From Anaeramoeba flamelloides (lineage: Eukaryota; Metamonada; Anaeramoebidae), in the NCBI GenBank assembly GCA_027625915.1, contig JANTQA010000015.1, forward strand, positions 11,437,001-11,501,000: a DNA stretch of 64,000 nucleotides. Reading direction: 5' to 3'. Position 1 is the stretch's first letter; each line of letters begins with the position of its first letter. Positions 37,535 to 49,000 of this stretch are shown piece after piece. Both the position numbers and the translations under genes were made by a program. The notes beneath the pieces were generated by a model that was not told where the DNA came from, did not search any database, and was given only the letters and a program-made list of their open reading frames with translations.

Positions 37535-37850
37535 ATCATCTATTAAGAACACCTAAAATCACAGCCACGATACTTTTGATTAATTTAGTTTTCTTTGATT
37601 GTTGTATGTGAATATTCATTTGGTGTTGTTGTTGAATTGTTTTAATTTCTTTTTTCTTTTTGATCTGATTTACTGAAATTTTTGATATCTTTTAGGCTTT
37701 GCCTTTTCTTTTATTTCCAAATTACACACATTGACAAAGTTAAGTATTATAGAATTAGATAATATAAACTTGATCTTCTTCATTTGTAACTCTTCTTCAA
37801 AGATAAAGAAAATTCAGCCAGAGAAAAAATGGAAAAAAATAGGAATTTCT
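37535..37850 (+). repeat. Interspersed repeat family L, copy 2
   Basis: Best-preserved partner of 62300-62650 (-). Shared strings include AAAATCACA(A/G)CCA(T/C)GATAC, GAATNTTCATTTGG, TTTCTTTTTTCTTTTTGATC, TTTGTAACTCTTCTT and AAAAAATGGAAAAAAAT. Confidence 0.65.
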
Positions 37851-38062
37851 ACGCTTTGTTAATTTCCTCATACTAAAAATTTAAATACTATTGTTTGAAA
37901 AATAAAGTTAACAATATTTACAGATACTGATAAAATTGAAAAAAATAAAAAATCTTATTTGTGAATTTATTTTAAAAATTATGTTTTTCAAAAAATCTTT
38001 AAAAGTATAATAAATAAAATTGAATTAATATTTATTTTTGAAAAATATAAAACAATGTAATT

Positions 38063-39736
38063 TTATTTCAAAGAGACAGCTAAAAGGGAATTTCCTAAGG
38101 ATAATGCTTTTATTGTCTTTTTACGAAAAATGCTAAGTGCTTTCTTCGTTATCCCACTTAAATCATATAATTCAAAGTTTGTATTTAATGAAAATTGTTT
38201 TAATTTTTCGATACATGTTTTAAAAATAATATCGATTGTCTCTGTTTGATAAAAATTAAAAATTTTTTTATCGCCATTCGGGAGCAAAATTTTAATGGGT
38301 ACAACATTTTTTTCTGTCTTTATATCTGGTTCTTTTCTCCACCATAAGTCATCAATTTTTTCAAGATGCCTTTTTCTGTTTACAGTATTCTGATTAATTT
38401 TTGTTTTGATTGGGGAATCTATGTTAATTATTTCAGTTTTATTATTAATTTTGATGGAAGTCGGATGAATTTTTTTTTGTTTTGAATTGTTTTCTGATTT
38501 TGGCTCAGTCTCTATCTTATTTTCAGGTTCAGATCCTGTTTCTGTTTCATAATCTGATTCAGATTCTGAGCCAGTTTCTGACTCTGATTCCGATTCTGAC
38601 TCAGTCTCAGACTCAGAGTCAGTCTCAGTCTCAGTAGAGTCTGAAGAAAAATCAAATTGACCATAATTCTCAAAATTTGAATAATCGAGATCTTTAAAAT
38701 TGTTAAAATCTTTTTTTGGATTTTTTTTTTTGTTATCTTTTTCATTTTCAATCTCAATGTTTATATCCATTTCAATTTTTTTTTTTTTTTCGATTCCTTT
38801 TTCCTTTTCCTTTTCCTTTTCCTTGTTAACTTTTTTGACTTGGTTTTGATAATTTTCTGTTGATTCAGCAATTGCTATTTGAATTTGTTTCTCAAGATCA
38901 AGCTCTGAAGGGTCTACTAAAGACATCAAAACATTTTGATCAAGGAATTTTGTTGTTTGCGAGATGATTGCGTTTTTAGATAAGTTTTGTGCGATAAACC
39001 AAAACTTTCGTTCTCCTGTTCGAGGATCGATAAAATCAATTCTTGGGAGGATTGTTTCTTCGAATTCATTATCGGTCTTATAATGCGTGAAAATACCCTT
39101 TGTGTTATAGGGTGTATAGGGATAATATTGGTTGTATTGGATGTACTCTGGCTCGTTCTGATAAAATTGAAAAAAAAGAAACTTTTCTTTTATGAGTCTC
39201 TTTACTTTTACATCCTCCCAGAGATCTTTATTTAATTGAAGAGAAGAGGAACAAGTTGAGCTTTGTAAATTGACCATGATCCATTTTAATTTTTTTGATC
39301 CCAATTGTTTAGCGTCCTCGAAAGTGCCTTGGAAAAAGAGGTCGTAAGGTGGCTTAAATTTTCTTGCTATTTTTTGCTTGTCATATTTTCCAAATTGTGT
39401 CTTCATTGAGTTGTTCACAGTTTTTAAATAGATTCTTGTGCTTCTTCTTTTTGGTAGTGTTGATCCAAAGCTACTTTCTAAGTGGTAGTTGCCTTGGGTT
39501 TGTTTTAGTTCTTGTTCTTGTTCTTTTTCTAATAAGGCTTTTGCTTGTCGATCAGATTTACGATAATCAACAGTTCTTCTTTTTTTTGTTCCATAAGTTT
39601 GTTCATATAGACTCACAGCAGTTTGGTAGTCATAATTCGCTGAAGACAAGAAATGAATCGCAATTTTTTCTTCGGTTTTGGTTTCGGATTGAAATTTTAA
39701 GACTAAGTTTTGTTCAACAAAAGTAAGATCATACAT
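38063..39736 (-). CDS. UBXN7: UBA-UAS-UIM-UBX protein, UBXN7/Ubx5 type p97 adaptor
   Basis: Intronless, 557 residues. UBA-like helices at about 8-47 (AIHFLSSANYDYQTAVSLY). A thioredoxin-fold UAS domain at 125-268 starts with PPYDLFFQGTFEDAKQLG and has KLKWIMVNLQS and LNKDLWEDVKVKRLIKEKF, as in UBXN7. A ubiquitin-interacting motif lies at 279-293 (LEKQIQIAIAEST), then a Lys/Glu-rich and a Ser/Glu/Thr-rich disordered stretch (about 374-415), and a C-terminal UBX fold (480-557; PIKILLPNGDKKIFNFYQTE). The family links p97/Cdc48 to ubiquitylated substrates, in animals also to cullin ligases. The Phe-Pro-Arg loop that usually inserts into p97 is not visible: the region reads LSGITKKALSIF. Binding may be altered or may use another surface. 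The start ATG opens directly onto the UBA region. Confidence 0.88.
   Translation of the reverse strand: MYDLTFVEQNLVLKFQSETKTEEKIAIHFLSSANYDYQTAVSLYEQTYGTKKRRTVDYRKSDRQAKALLEKEQEQELKQTQGNYHLESSFGSTLPKRRSTRIYLKTVNNSMKTQFGKYDKQKIARKFKPPYDLFFQGTFEDAKQLGSKKLKWIMVNLQSSTCSSSLQLNKDLWEDVKVKRLIKEKFLFFQFYQNEPEYIQYNQYYPYTPYNTKGIFTHYKTDNEFEETILPRIDFIDPRTGERKFWFIAQNLSKNAIISQTTKFLDQNVLMSLVDPSELDLEKQIQIAIAESTENYQNQVKKVNKEKEKEKEKGIEKKKKIEMDINIEIENEKDNKKKNPKKDFNNFKDLDYSNFENYGQFDFSSDSTETETDSESETESESESESETGSESESDYETETGSEPENKIETEPKSENNSKQKKIHPTSIKINNKTEIINIDSPIKTKINQNTVNRKRHLEKIDDLWWRKEPDIKTEKNVVPIKILLPNGDKKIFNFYQTETIDIIFKTCIEKLKQFSLNTNFELYDLSGITKKALSIFRKKTIKALSLGNSLLAVSLK
38520..38640 (-). repeat. Ser/Glu/Thr codon repeat in the UBX gene
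   Basis: Tandem TCAGAT/TCTGAC-like hexamers on the plus strand encode an alternating Ser-Glu/Thr-Glu run of roughly 40 residues. Such acidic runs are frequent casein kinase 2 targets; that role is inference here. Confidence 0.8.
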
Positions 39737-40373
39737 TTAAAATTAAAGTAAAAATAAATTTATGTTTGTTGTTAGTTGACAAAACACTATTTAATTTTTT
39801 TGTTCAACAAAACATATACTACACAGTCAACAATTTCCAAAGAGATACATATTTTTATTTTTTTTACAAGCCTTTTTAACGAATAATTTTTTTAAAAATT
39901 TTGATACTTTTTGCTAGCTCATCCAAAATAAATAAAATGTTAAAACTAACAAAATCACCCAAATTGTATTCTCATCACTTTCACCTTAATCGTACATAAC
40001 TTTTAATTCATAAGTATATCACTTGAAAACACTTTGAAGAATCTTTTCATTTTTGAGGTTTTCTTGTATTTCCTTTTGCTTCGGATAATGTGAGCAAAAA
40101 ATTAAATTAAAAATTTCGAGTTAGATCAAAATAAAACTTTTAATAACATCTTTAATAAAGTTTCTTTACATCACCACCAAAATTTTGGAACTTCAAATTC
40201 TTGTGGTTATTGAATTTATTGTTTTTAGTACAGAGATGATAGTTATTAGAAGTCATGAATTTAGAAAAAAGTGTGTTTTTTGGTTGTAGAAAATTATAAA
40301 TTGATTTGACAATGAATTTTAATTTATTTCTACTTGAGGTGATTATTTTTGTCTGAGAAGAACTTAAACTCTT

Positions 40374-40490
40374 TGTTGTAAAATAAATGGAACAAAATTT
40401 TCATCCGTCTTTCCAAAAAATCACATATTATAAATCATGTAATATATCAATTTTCCCATTCCCTAAATCAGTTTAAATTATTAATTTTCT
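40374..40490 (+). repeat. Interspersed repeat family K, copy 2
   Basis: Reads GTTGTAAAATAAATGGAACA and ends CAGTTTAAATTATTAATTTT, matching the minus strand of 20455-20585. Copy 3 is at 45230-45350. Confidence 0.65.
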
Positions 40491-41264
40491 CTTTTTAGTA
40501 TTGGAGAACTTAATAATTTGTTTCATTTCTTGTGTTTTGTGATGAGATATTTTGATGATAACATACAAGATCACTAGATTCTTAATATATCTGCAATAAT
40601 AGTTAAAAAAATCAAAATTATAATTAGTCTCAATTTATCTCCAAAATCAATAAAAACGCGATAGTATTAAAAATCGTGATTAGTCCAACTTTATCGCGAT
40701 ATTCCACTTATATCGTGATATATATAAAAACGACCAAAAAAAGAAAAATTTTTTTTTTGGTATCACCTTAAAAAAATCTCTTGACTTTTTAACAATTTGA
40801 GAACTTTACAGTCTTTTCTTCTTTTAACAAGTTAAAAAGTGTTTACAAAGACTGGAAAGTTTTCAAGTATTTGAAAGGTTTAAAAGAGGTAATGGTTTAG
40901 AAAAGGCTTTGGTAATTTAGTAGCAGAAAAAAAAATTTTTTTCTTTCATTTTTTTTTATAACTAGTATAAAATATCCTGTATTTTTCTGATCAAACAAAT
41001 AGTCATCCATTTCAACAATGTAGTTAAATATAAAATAGGTGTGTTTTTTAAAAATGCAATCGATTTTCTTCACAAGCCAAATTACCAAAAAGAATAAAGA
41101 GAAATTTTCCTTCTTATTGTTGATCGATTAAACAAAAACCTCAAAACCCCAATTGTATTTTCTGTGTCACAAAGATACTCAAAGAAGAAGGATGATGGGA
41201 AGAAGAAAAAAAATACTCAAATAATCCTAATCATTGGTGATTATGTGGTTAGGTTTTTGTAAAA

Positions 41265-41400
41265 AGCTAATGAAAAGTTATCCAACTCCTTTCAGCTTTC
41301 AGTGATTATTGAAAATGTTTCAACACAATAACCTTCTTGAAAGAAGATGTGAAGGGTTGGTTGTTTTATTAGCTCTTTTATTTAACATAATTTATAATGT
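41265..41400 (-). repeat. Inverted counterpart of 6413-6590
   Basis: Its reverse complement aligns with 6413-6590: shared blocks are ATAAATTATATT or ATAAATTATGTT, AACAACCAACCCTTCA, GAAACATTTTCAATA, GAAAGCTG and GTTGGACAACTTTTC or GTTGGATAACTTTTC. This indicates that the old element at 4.2-7.6 kb has a second copy here. Confidence 0.6.
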
Positions 41401-42552
41401 TATAATTGACTGGTAAATTATTTTTTTGGCATTTTTATTAAGTTTATTGATCTAAAAGGATTGATCGGTATTTAAACCAAATCAAAATTAAACAAAACTC
41501 TTTGATCTGATCCTTGAGTGAGCCATGTACCTTTTTGTTTTAAAAAAAAAATATACTTTTTTTCACATAATCTATTTTTTGGAGAAAAGATATCTTTTTA
41601 AAAATATTGTTGAAATTGCCCAAAAAGTCATCGACTATTTTATTTCTATTGTATTTTAGTTGCTATGTTTTGGAATTTATCATGCTTTTATAATAATTTT
41701 CTCTATTTTATAGAATATTGCAATTTTCTATATTATCGGGATAATATTTAATAAAAGGTCGCGATTCGTTTCAATATCTCGATTTGAGAGAAAATTATCG
41801 CGATTTTTACAACTTTATCGTGAATTTTTAAGACTTTATTATGGTTTTTGAAAGATGTCGCCAAACTCTCTTATATATGATATCAATAATCTCTTTTGGG
41901 GAATAACCGTAAAATATTCACCTCATAATAATTATTAAATAAATCTTTAAAGTTCAATAATATTATAATAAATTTTTCGATTAATTTTCATATCATGAAT
42001 TTTTTTCAAATGTTAAAGAAATTCAAAAAAAAAATACATTAATAATTTTCAAGGTCATTTTGGGAATTTTTTGAAAAATATCTTGGGAAAAATTTGCTCA
42101 AAAATCATCAAACTACTTACAAAGAGAATTTTTTTTATAAATCAAAGGTTTAATCCTAGTTTTTTACCCTGGATTTACTCGATACTCCATACTCTAAGAG
42201 TTATTTGAAACTCAAAAGTGTATTGTGAATTGAACTTCTTTTGATTGAAAAAATTTCATTAAAAAAATAGAAAATTTTGAGAGCATCTCAATGGCAAAAA
42301 ATTGAATTTAAAAAAAAAAGTCTAAAAACATTCTCAATAAAAAAAAAAAAAAAAAAATTAACTCATTTCTAATTTTCAATTTCAAAAGGAATTACAATGC
42401 TTTATTATCTTCAATTTAAAACAGATACCATTCTTTAAGTAAACAATCAAATTAATTCTGTTAGATCAAATTTGAGATTCTTGTAAATCTCTAAATTTGA
42501 TAAAGTAAGGATTTTTAACATACTTGAGAATACAATACTTATTTGAGGGATG

Positions 42553-42554
<2 letters not shown>

Positions 42555-42596
<42 letters not shown>
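42555..42596. repeat. (TA)n microsatellite
   Basis: About 21 uninterrupted TA units. Smaller TA runs lie near 3952-3970, 42798-42812 and 63225-63246. Confidence 0.95.
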
Positions 42597-42600
<4 letters not shown>

Positions 42601-43239
42601 GATTTCAAAGGGGGTCAAAGAGTTACACTGATATACCAACTTATTTTTTTTCTAAATTATATTTCAAATCTATTGAAATTGTTAATTGGTGTCTCAATTT
42701 GGTGCTTTTTTTGTTCAAAAAATGTCCTCTTTTTCCTTTTTAAATTTTTAGAAATCAATTACACTTCACTTTTTTTTTAGTTTTTTATTTGTATTAGGTA
42801 TATATATATATATTCTTATCAGATATTTATTTACCACTGTAATGGCTCAGCTCTTAACTTTTTTGTTGAAAATGTTTTAAATTTTATAGAAAATTTAATT
42901 AATAGGTATATATTTGTACTTATAAGTCACTATCTCTTTTCTCTCTCTTTTTGTGTTTTTTTTTTTTTTTTTTTCTATTTTTAGGATTTTATTTCTACTT
43001 TTTGGGATAAAAAAATCAAAACAATAAAAAAAATCATGAAAAGAATTCAATTAATTCTTATGTATTTTTATAATATTTTTCTTTCTTTTTTTTTTTTCAA
43101 CATTTAGCCTTTAATTCGTTAAATTTCTTTTAAAAATTTTAATAGATTAACCATATAATCTCTATTGGGTATTTCAATTATATTTACTTCAATTTAATTA
43201 AAAAAACTTTAGTTACACAATCAAAATTTATTTTATTTA

Positions 43240-43431
43240 CTGTTAGTTTCAAATTTAAGTGATAAACTTCAACGAAATTTAAGGCACAATAAAATTCCGA
43301 ATTAAAGCAAAAAATTCAAATTCTAGGAAATAATTTATTTAAAAAAAATTCCAAATTTTGTGACTTAATTTGAGATTTTTTTTGTTACTTAAATTTCGTG
43401 AAATTTAGTGCCTTAAATTTGAAACTGACTA
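43240..43431. mobile_element. Mariner-type MITE, copy 2 (192 bp), diverged
   Basis: Same length and layout as 36502-36694. Ends are CTGTTAGTTTCAAATTTAAG and the inverse of TAGTCAGTTTCAAATTTAAG, with TA outside both. The internal motif AATTTAAGGCACAA recurs. More substitutions make this the oldest-looking copy. Confidence 0.75.
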
Positions 43432-44227
43432 TATATAAAACCTTACTTCAGAAAAAAGAATCAAATTTCATTAATTTTTTTTCTTATGTGTTCAAAATGA
43501 AATTGAAAATTCAAAAAAAAAATAAAATAATTCCTTCTTGAAATTGAAAAATAAAGTAATAATATGATTATTCAAGACTAAATGTCTTCTAAAAGCTATT
43601 TTATAAAATGAAAAATTGTTTTTACTTGTTTTATTAATGTTTCACCTTTTTGAGATGTACAATAATACAAAAAAAAAATTCATTTTTATTTGAAAAAAAA
43701 TAATTATTTCAGGGGAGAAGAAAAAAAGTATATTATCTTGAAAGAATTTATATAAAAAATCATTTAAATATAAAACAAAGGGGTTTATATCTATCTTTCG
43801 ATCTAAAATAAACTTAATTGCAAAAAAAAAAAATTACAATTTTTATTTAAAACTTGAATACAATATTAATCCATTATTAATTCACAATTTTTCTGGATAT
43901 TTTTTTTCGTTTATTTTTTGAAGAGGTATACCAAAAATCTTAAAAAAAACATGAAAATTATTAATATTTACAAAATACTATTTTTAAAAAAACAAAAAAT
44001 TCAGATTGAAAAATAAAGTTATACTTTATATTTGAATATTTTCAAATTAAAAAATCAATAATAGAATCTTCATGGGTTCAATGAATTCATAATAATCCAA
44101 AGATTCAAAGAATAACATGATTTTATTATTATTCCTCATTTTTTTATATTTTCAGACAATTAAAATAAATTCCCAATAATAAAAAAAAAATAACAAAAAA
44201 TGAAGAATTATTATCAAATAACTAATA

Positions 44228-44708
44228 TATAGTAGGGAAAAAAATACCGGACATGAAAAAAATCCCGAACAAGATTTTTAATTGTGAATATTAGTAAAAT
44301 TTTTGTCTAATTTCAATGAAATCCTTATTATAAATAACCAATTTTTTTTTATGATATTAGTAATAAACCTACCTAAAGTTCATCAAAGTAAGGTGTCTCT
44401 AGAATACTTGAGTAATTGTTTGATAGCCTAATGTTGATCAACTTTTTTTGAAAAATAATCCAGTTTTATTGAGGTTTACTAGAGTTTGGAAAATGATAAT
44501 TTTTCTTCTTGTTTTTTGATTGGTTGAATGGTGTTTTGAACAAGTGTGATTTCATCAATCATCATTCTAATAAGTGGGGGGGGTTATAATTGAAAAAGTT
44601 CGATTCTTAAAAAAAGGAATTTGATTGTAAATAGCTGAAATGACATAATAATTTTACTCATATTCACAATTAAAAATCTTGTCAGGGATTTTTTTCACTG
44701 CTCTATAC
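44228..44708. mobile_element. TIR element, about 480 bp
   Basis: A near-perfect inverted repeat of about 50 bases: left arm 44253-44301 (ATGAAAAAAATCCCGAACAA, then GATTTTTAATTGTGAATAT), right arm 44651-44700 inverse. TATA-like bases flank it on both sides. The left end also carries a second similar GGGAAAAAAATACCGG block. No coding capacity. Confidence 0.7.
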
Positions 44709-45229
44709 AAATAAAAATTTGTAATTAATTCTCTGAATATTTGAAAAAAAAGTCTGACTTTAATCTTCTATATTTCAAGAAATTTATTAAATGATCAAAA
44801 ATAAAATACATAATCTATTTTTTAGGGGTTGGGGAAGGTCTCTTTTAAAGTACCCAAAAAAAAATCCGAAGAAGGGATTTCTGAATATCTATAACCGTAT
44901 TATTTTTGACAATTTATCTTTATCTCGAAAAGTTACAAAAATCTAAATTTGATCAGAAATCACGTTAATACTTTATAGAACCTCTCCTTCTTTCAAGGTG
45001 TTCTTAACCGGTTTGAATCTTTCGTGTCCATTATACAATTGGATTCTGAATTTGAATAGATTTCGGAATGGATTTATGTAGACATCCCAATTTTAAAGAG
45101 AAAAAACAAAATTTCACTTTTTTAAACAATGTCCCCAATTCAAATTACTCAATAAGTATGTGCTGTAAGGTGTTCGAAAATGCTGAGTCTTTCTTTTTTA
45201 TTCTTAAAATAATGATTTTTGGAATATTA

Positions 45230-45350
45230 TATTTTGCACAATAAATGTTTCAAAATTTTCATTCATCTTTCCAAGAAAGGATTTATAATCAGCAATAATT
45301 TCATATTATTTTCTATAACTCAACTTAAAATATTAAATTCCCTTTTTAGA
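45230..45350 (+). repeat. Interspersed repeat family K, copy 3
   Basis: Contains TTTTCATTCATCTTTCCAAG and AACTTAAAATATTAAATTCC, then TTTTTAGAATTGGGGACTC. The same order is seen after 40395, where it ends TTTTTAGTATTGGAGAACT. Confidence 0.6.
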
Positions 45351-46084
45351 ATTGGGGACTCTGATGATTTAATTTAATTCTTGGTTATGTGGTTATTTTG
45401 GAAAACTGACTGAAAATTTTGATCTTTTTATTTTACAATGAAAAGTAAACAGAAAACTCAAGAAAACCTAACTTGAGTAAGGTGAACTTTAGACTCACTT
45501 TAATAGAATAAAAAAAAAAACAGTTTTTCTGATCTTCAGGATGAAATATTTTGTTTATTTTTCTTGAATTTTCAAAATAAGATTCGATTTTGAAATTTTA
45601 TTTGTTAATACAGATTATCACAATTTACCAAAACTGAGATTTCTGAAAAATAAATAGGTTTTATAAATTTTTCTTTTTCAGTTTTTTGGTCCAAAAACCC
45701 AAACAAAAAATCAGATCTTTTCATAAAAAAAAAATTGGGAAAAAGTAACTCTTTTTAAAATGATAACTCATTTCTCTAATGTCGATAAGGTGGTTAGTTT
45801 ATCGGTCTTAATCATATTCGTGTGCTTATAATTACTCTATCACCTTTGGGAAAAAAATAAATAACATTTAATAATTCCTTAAATAATAAAAGAATGTAAA
45901 AATCAGAAGTGAAAAATTCTTTTTTAATGCAGAGTTAAATCCCTGTGTCCCTGAAAAAATAAAATAATTTAGTCTATTATACAATGTGTTATTTAATAAA
46001 TTGTGATAAAGTTGACTCTTTGAACTTTTCATCAAAACTATTTTGTCATTTTTTTAGCTTTTACTTTATTTCTTTTTTTGCCAA

Positions 46085-49000
46085 ATGGATCGATTAAAAG
46101 AAAGATTCCGTTCAATAAAAAATGTTGTTGTTGTGTTGTCTGGTAAAGGTGGCGTTGGAAAATCGTCTGTTTCATCTGTCCTTGCTGCAAGACTCGTCAA
46201 ATCTGGATATCGTGTTGGTGTCTTAGATTTAGATATTACAGGACCCAACATTCCCAGGATAATTGGTGCACCAGAAAAAAAGATCCTTCAATCTGAAAAA
46301 GGGTAAGTCTATTAATTTTTATAAAAACCTAAAAAAAAAATAAAAGAAAAAGAAATCTCGGCTCTAATCATTAAACGACTCCTTTGTATTGATTTCCAAA
46401 TAATTCTTCATAGTTGGATCCCCGTTTATGTAGATGAGGAAAAAAAATTAGGAGTGATTTCCATTGGGTATTTAATTAAGAAAAAGGATGCTGTTATCTG
46501 GAGAGGACCAAGAAAACATGGTTTGATATTCATTTTTCTTTTTGATTTTTTTTTTTGGTTTTATTCTTTTTCAATTCAAATTAGTATTCAAAGAAAACCT
46601 ATTGAATAAATTGATTAAAAAAAAGCAATTGGCTGACTGTTAATCCTTGTTTTGATGAAACAAAATTCTTAATTTGCAGGGTTATTTGAAGGAATTTTTT
46701 ATATTAAAATCGCAGTTTGAATTCGAAACCAATTTAATCCAAAAACCAAGACATTGCACTACAAGGAAAAAATAAATTCTACGAAAATTAAAGTTAGCCA
46801 TAACTACACATTGGATTTCAGTTATACATCTTTTATAAATTATTTTTTCAAAGCTATGATAATTTTATGTAACTAAAAAAAGGATTGCTATTAAACTTAT
46901 TTAGATTCGAATACCACCCTTTTCAAAATTACCAACTTTTGAAAAAAACGCATATTTTTGGGGTATTTTTTTTTTTTTGAAATTAGTTACAATGAATGAA
47001 CTTTTGATTGAACATTATGGAGAAAAAAGAATAAATGTTAAAACAATTTTCAGAAAAAAAACAAGGAATATATGTCTTTCGCTACAATTTCGGTATTTTT
47101 TATTTTTTCTAATTTCCTGTAATGGGTCCCAAAAATAATATTGGCTCTTATATTATTATTCAAAATTGAATGGGAATTGTTGATCAATAAACTAATAAAG
47201 AAAAAAATTCAAAGAGAAAAAACTGAAACATTTTTTGTTATTTTGGAAACATAATTAAAAATCTATTAATTTGGAATTGAATGAAGAGTTACTTATTGAA
47301 AGGTGAATTTAAAATGGTTAAAAAAGTTTAGATACTCGGTTTTTTGATCATAAGAGATTGATACAAAATAGATTTGTAATAAAAAACTAAATGTCTTGAA
47401 ATACTACAATTGTTCGAAAAATAAGAAGGTATTTTATTTTTTTGGAATAATTTATTTGGAAAACAACCATTTCAATTTCGAATTCTAAAGTATAAAATGG
47501 AATTCAGGGAAGAGTAAGACTGGAAAGTCGTGTTTAATTCCTTTTTTTGAAGTGAAATTTTTCATTCAAAAATTAAATCCATAATAGACATCGGGGATTT
47601 GGTACTCATTTTCATTCATGAGATTTACTTTTTGAGATTATTTATTACAAAATGGATTTCAAAAATTACAAATACACATCAGGAATAAAACTGTTTGTAG
47701 CTTGAATGTTTGGTAGTAATTATATTTTATCTTTTTTTTAGTTGAAGAAAAGATCAAAAAAAGAGCAATTTATTTTCTCAACACATGGAAAGAATAGTTT
47801 AATTTCAATTTTGGTTTAAAAATTGTTTTGTTTTGGTGGAGTGTTTTCCACTCGGTAAAAAAAAACAGGAGTTGTATTTTTTCAAGAAAAAAATTTTAAA
47901 TGAAATTTCAATTTTTCTAAAGAATAAAATTGTTTTCGTTATTTATTCAAATTTTGGAAGAAAAACCAGCAAACTCAAACCCTTATTGACAGATCTTGAA
48001 ATGGTTTTGATTTTAGTAACTACAAAATAAGAAAACGTTGAAAATTTTTTTATTTTTTTTCGATTTTAAGTAAAAGATTATGGGGGTTTGTCGAACTCAA
48101 ATAGTGAATCGGGGTTGGTTTTAACAATATTCTAATGGAATTTAGCTGTCTATATCCATTAAAACAAATTCTTTAAAAAAAACATTGTCCCCGTATACTA
48201 AGACATATATTAAAACTTAATATTCCAAAAACAGAAAAAAATCGATATTTCAATTTAATTTAGCAATGTCTTTTGAAAGAAATATTTTATTCTATTTTAA
48301 AATTGAAAAGTATGATTCTTTTTAAACTATTAAAAAAAGATATTCTTTTTAGATTATGAAAAAAAAAAATAGATTCAAATAATCTCTCCACAAAGTCAAA
48401 TAAAAATTTCAAAAATTTTACAATTAAAAATGAAAAAAATATAATTTAAAATTTTCATTTTTTTTTACAATTCCCATTAATATCTAATTAAAGTTGTAAA
48501 CCTTTTTCAAAATTGTTATGTCTAATAATGTTTATTATCTGATTGTATTTACAAAAATACAAAATTTAGAGATTTTTTTTTGAAAAAATTTTACAAGTCT
48601 TGTGGTTACGTCTTTCTTTATGAAAATTTGTTATTTTGTGAGAATTTAAGTAATCATTCACTCTTATTTTTTTTTTTATTTTTACTCATGGTAATCGAGT
48701 AATTATTTTATCAAAGATTCAATTAAACTTCACAAGCAAGCTCCTTTTATAATTTTCGAGAAACGAATTATTATTTTGAAAAAACTTCAATTTTTACAAA
48801 CCATTTTGTAATAAAATAGGAAATTAAAAAAAATCTTTTCATGGTGAAATTTGTTTTCGTTTTTGTAATTGTTCAGATTAGTAAAAGTTGTTTGAAAAAA
48901 GTTTTACCAAAAAATTTTTTTTAATAAAGCACTCAAAATAGATCTATTGTAGATTGACCTCTCTAATGAGAGATTCTTTTGAAAACTTTTTTGTAAGATT

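Larger units (their letters stand above)
33940..38062. other. Convergent gene-free region
   Basis: Between the 3' ends of VPS36 and the UBX gene. No coding signal. Contains long T runs, family F repeats (36450-36990) with an inserted MITE (36502-36694), and repeat family L (37535-37850). Confidence 0.6.
39737..46084. other. Divergent gene-free region, 6.3 kb
   Basis: Contains both promoters of its flanking genes and no recognisable coding sequence. Repeats include family K copies (40374-40490, 45230-45350), an old element similar to the 4.2-7.6 kb region (around 40550-41870, rich in TATCGCGAT-like motifs), a TA microsatellite (42555-42596), a MITE (43240-43431) and a 480 bp TIR element (44228-44708). 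Confidence 0.6.
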
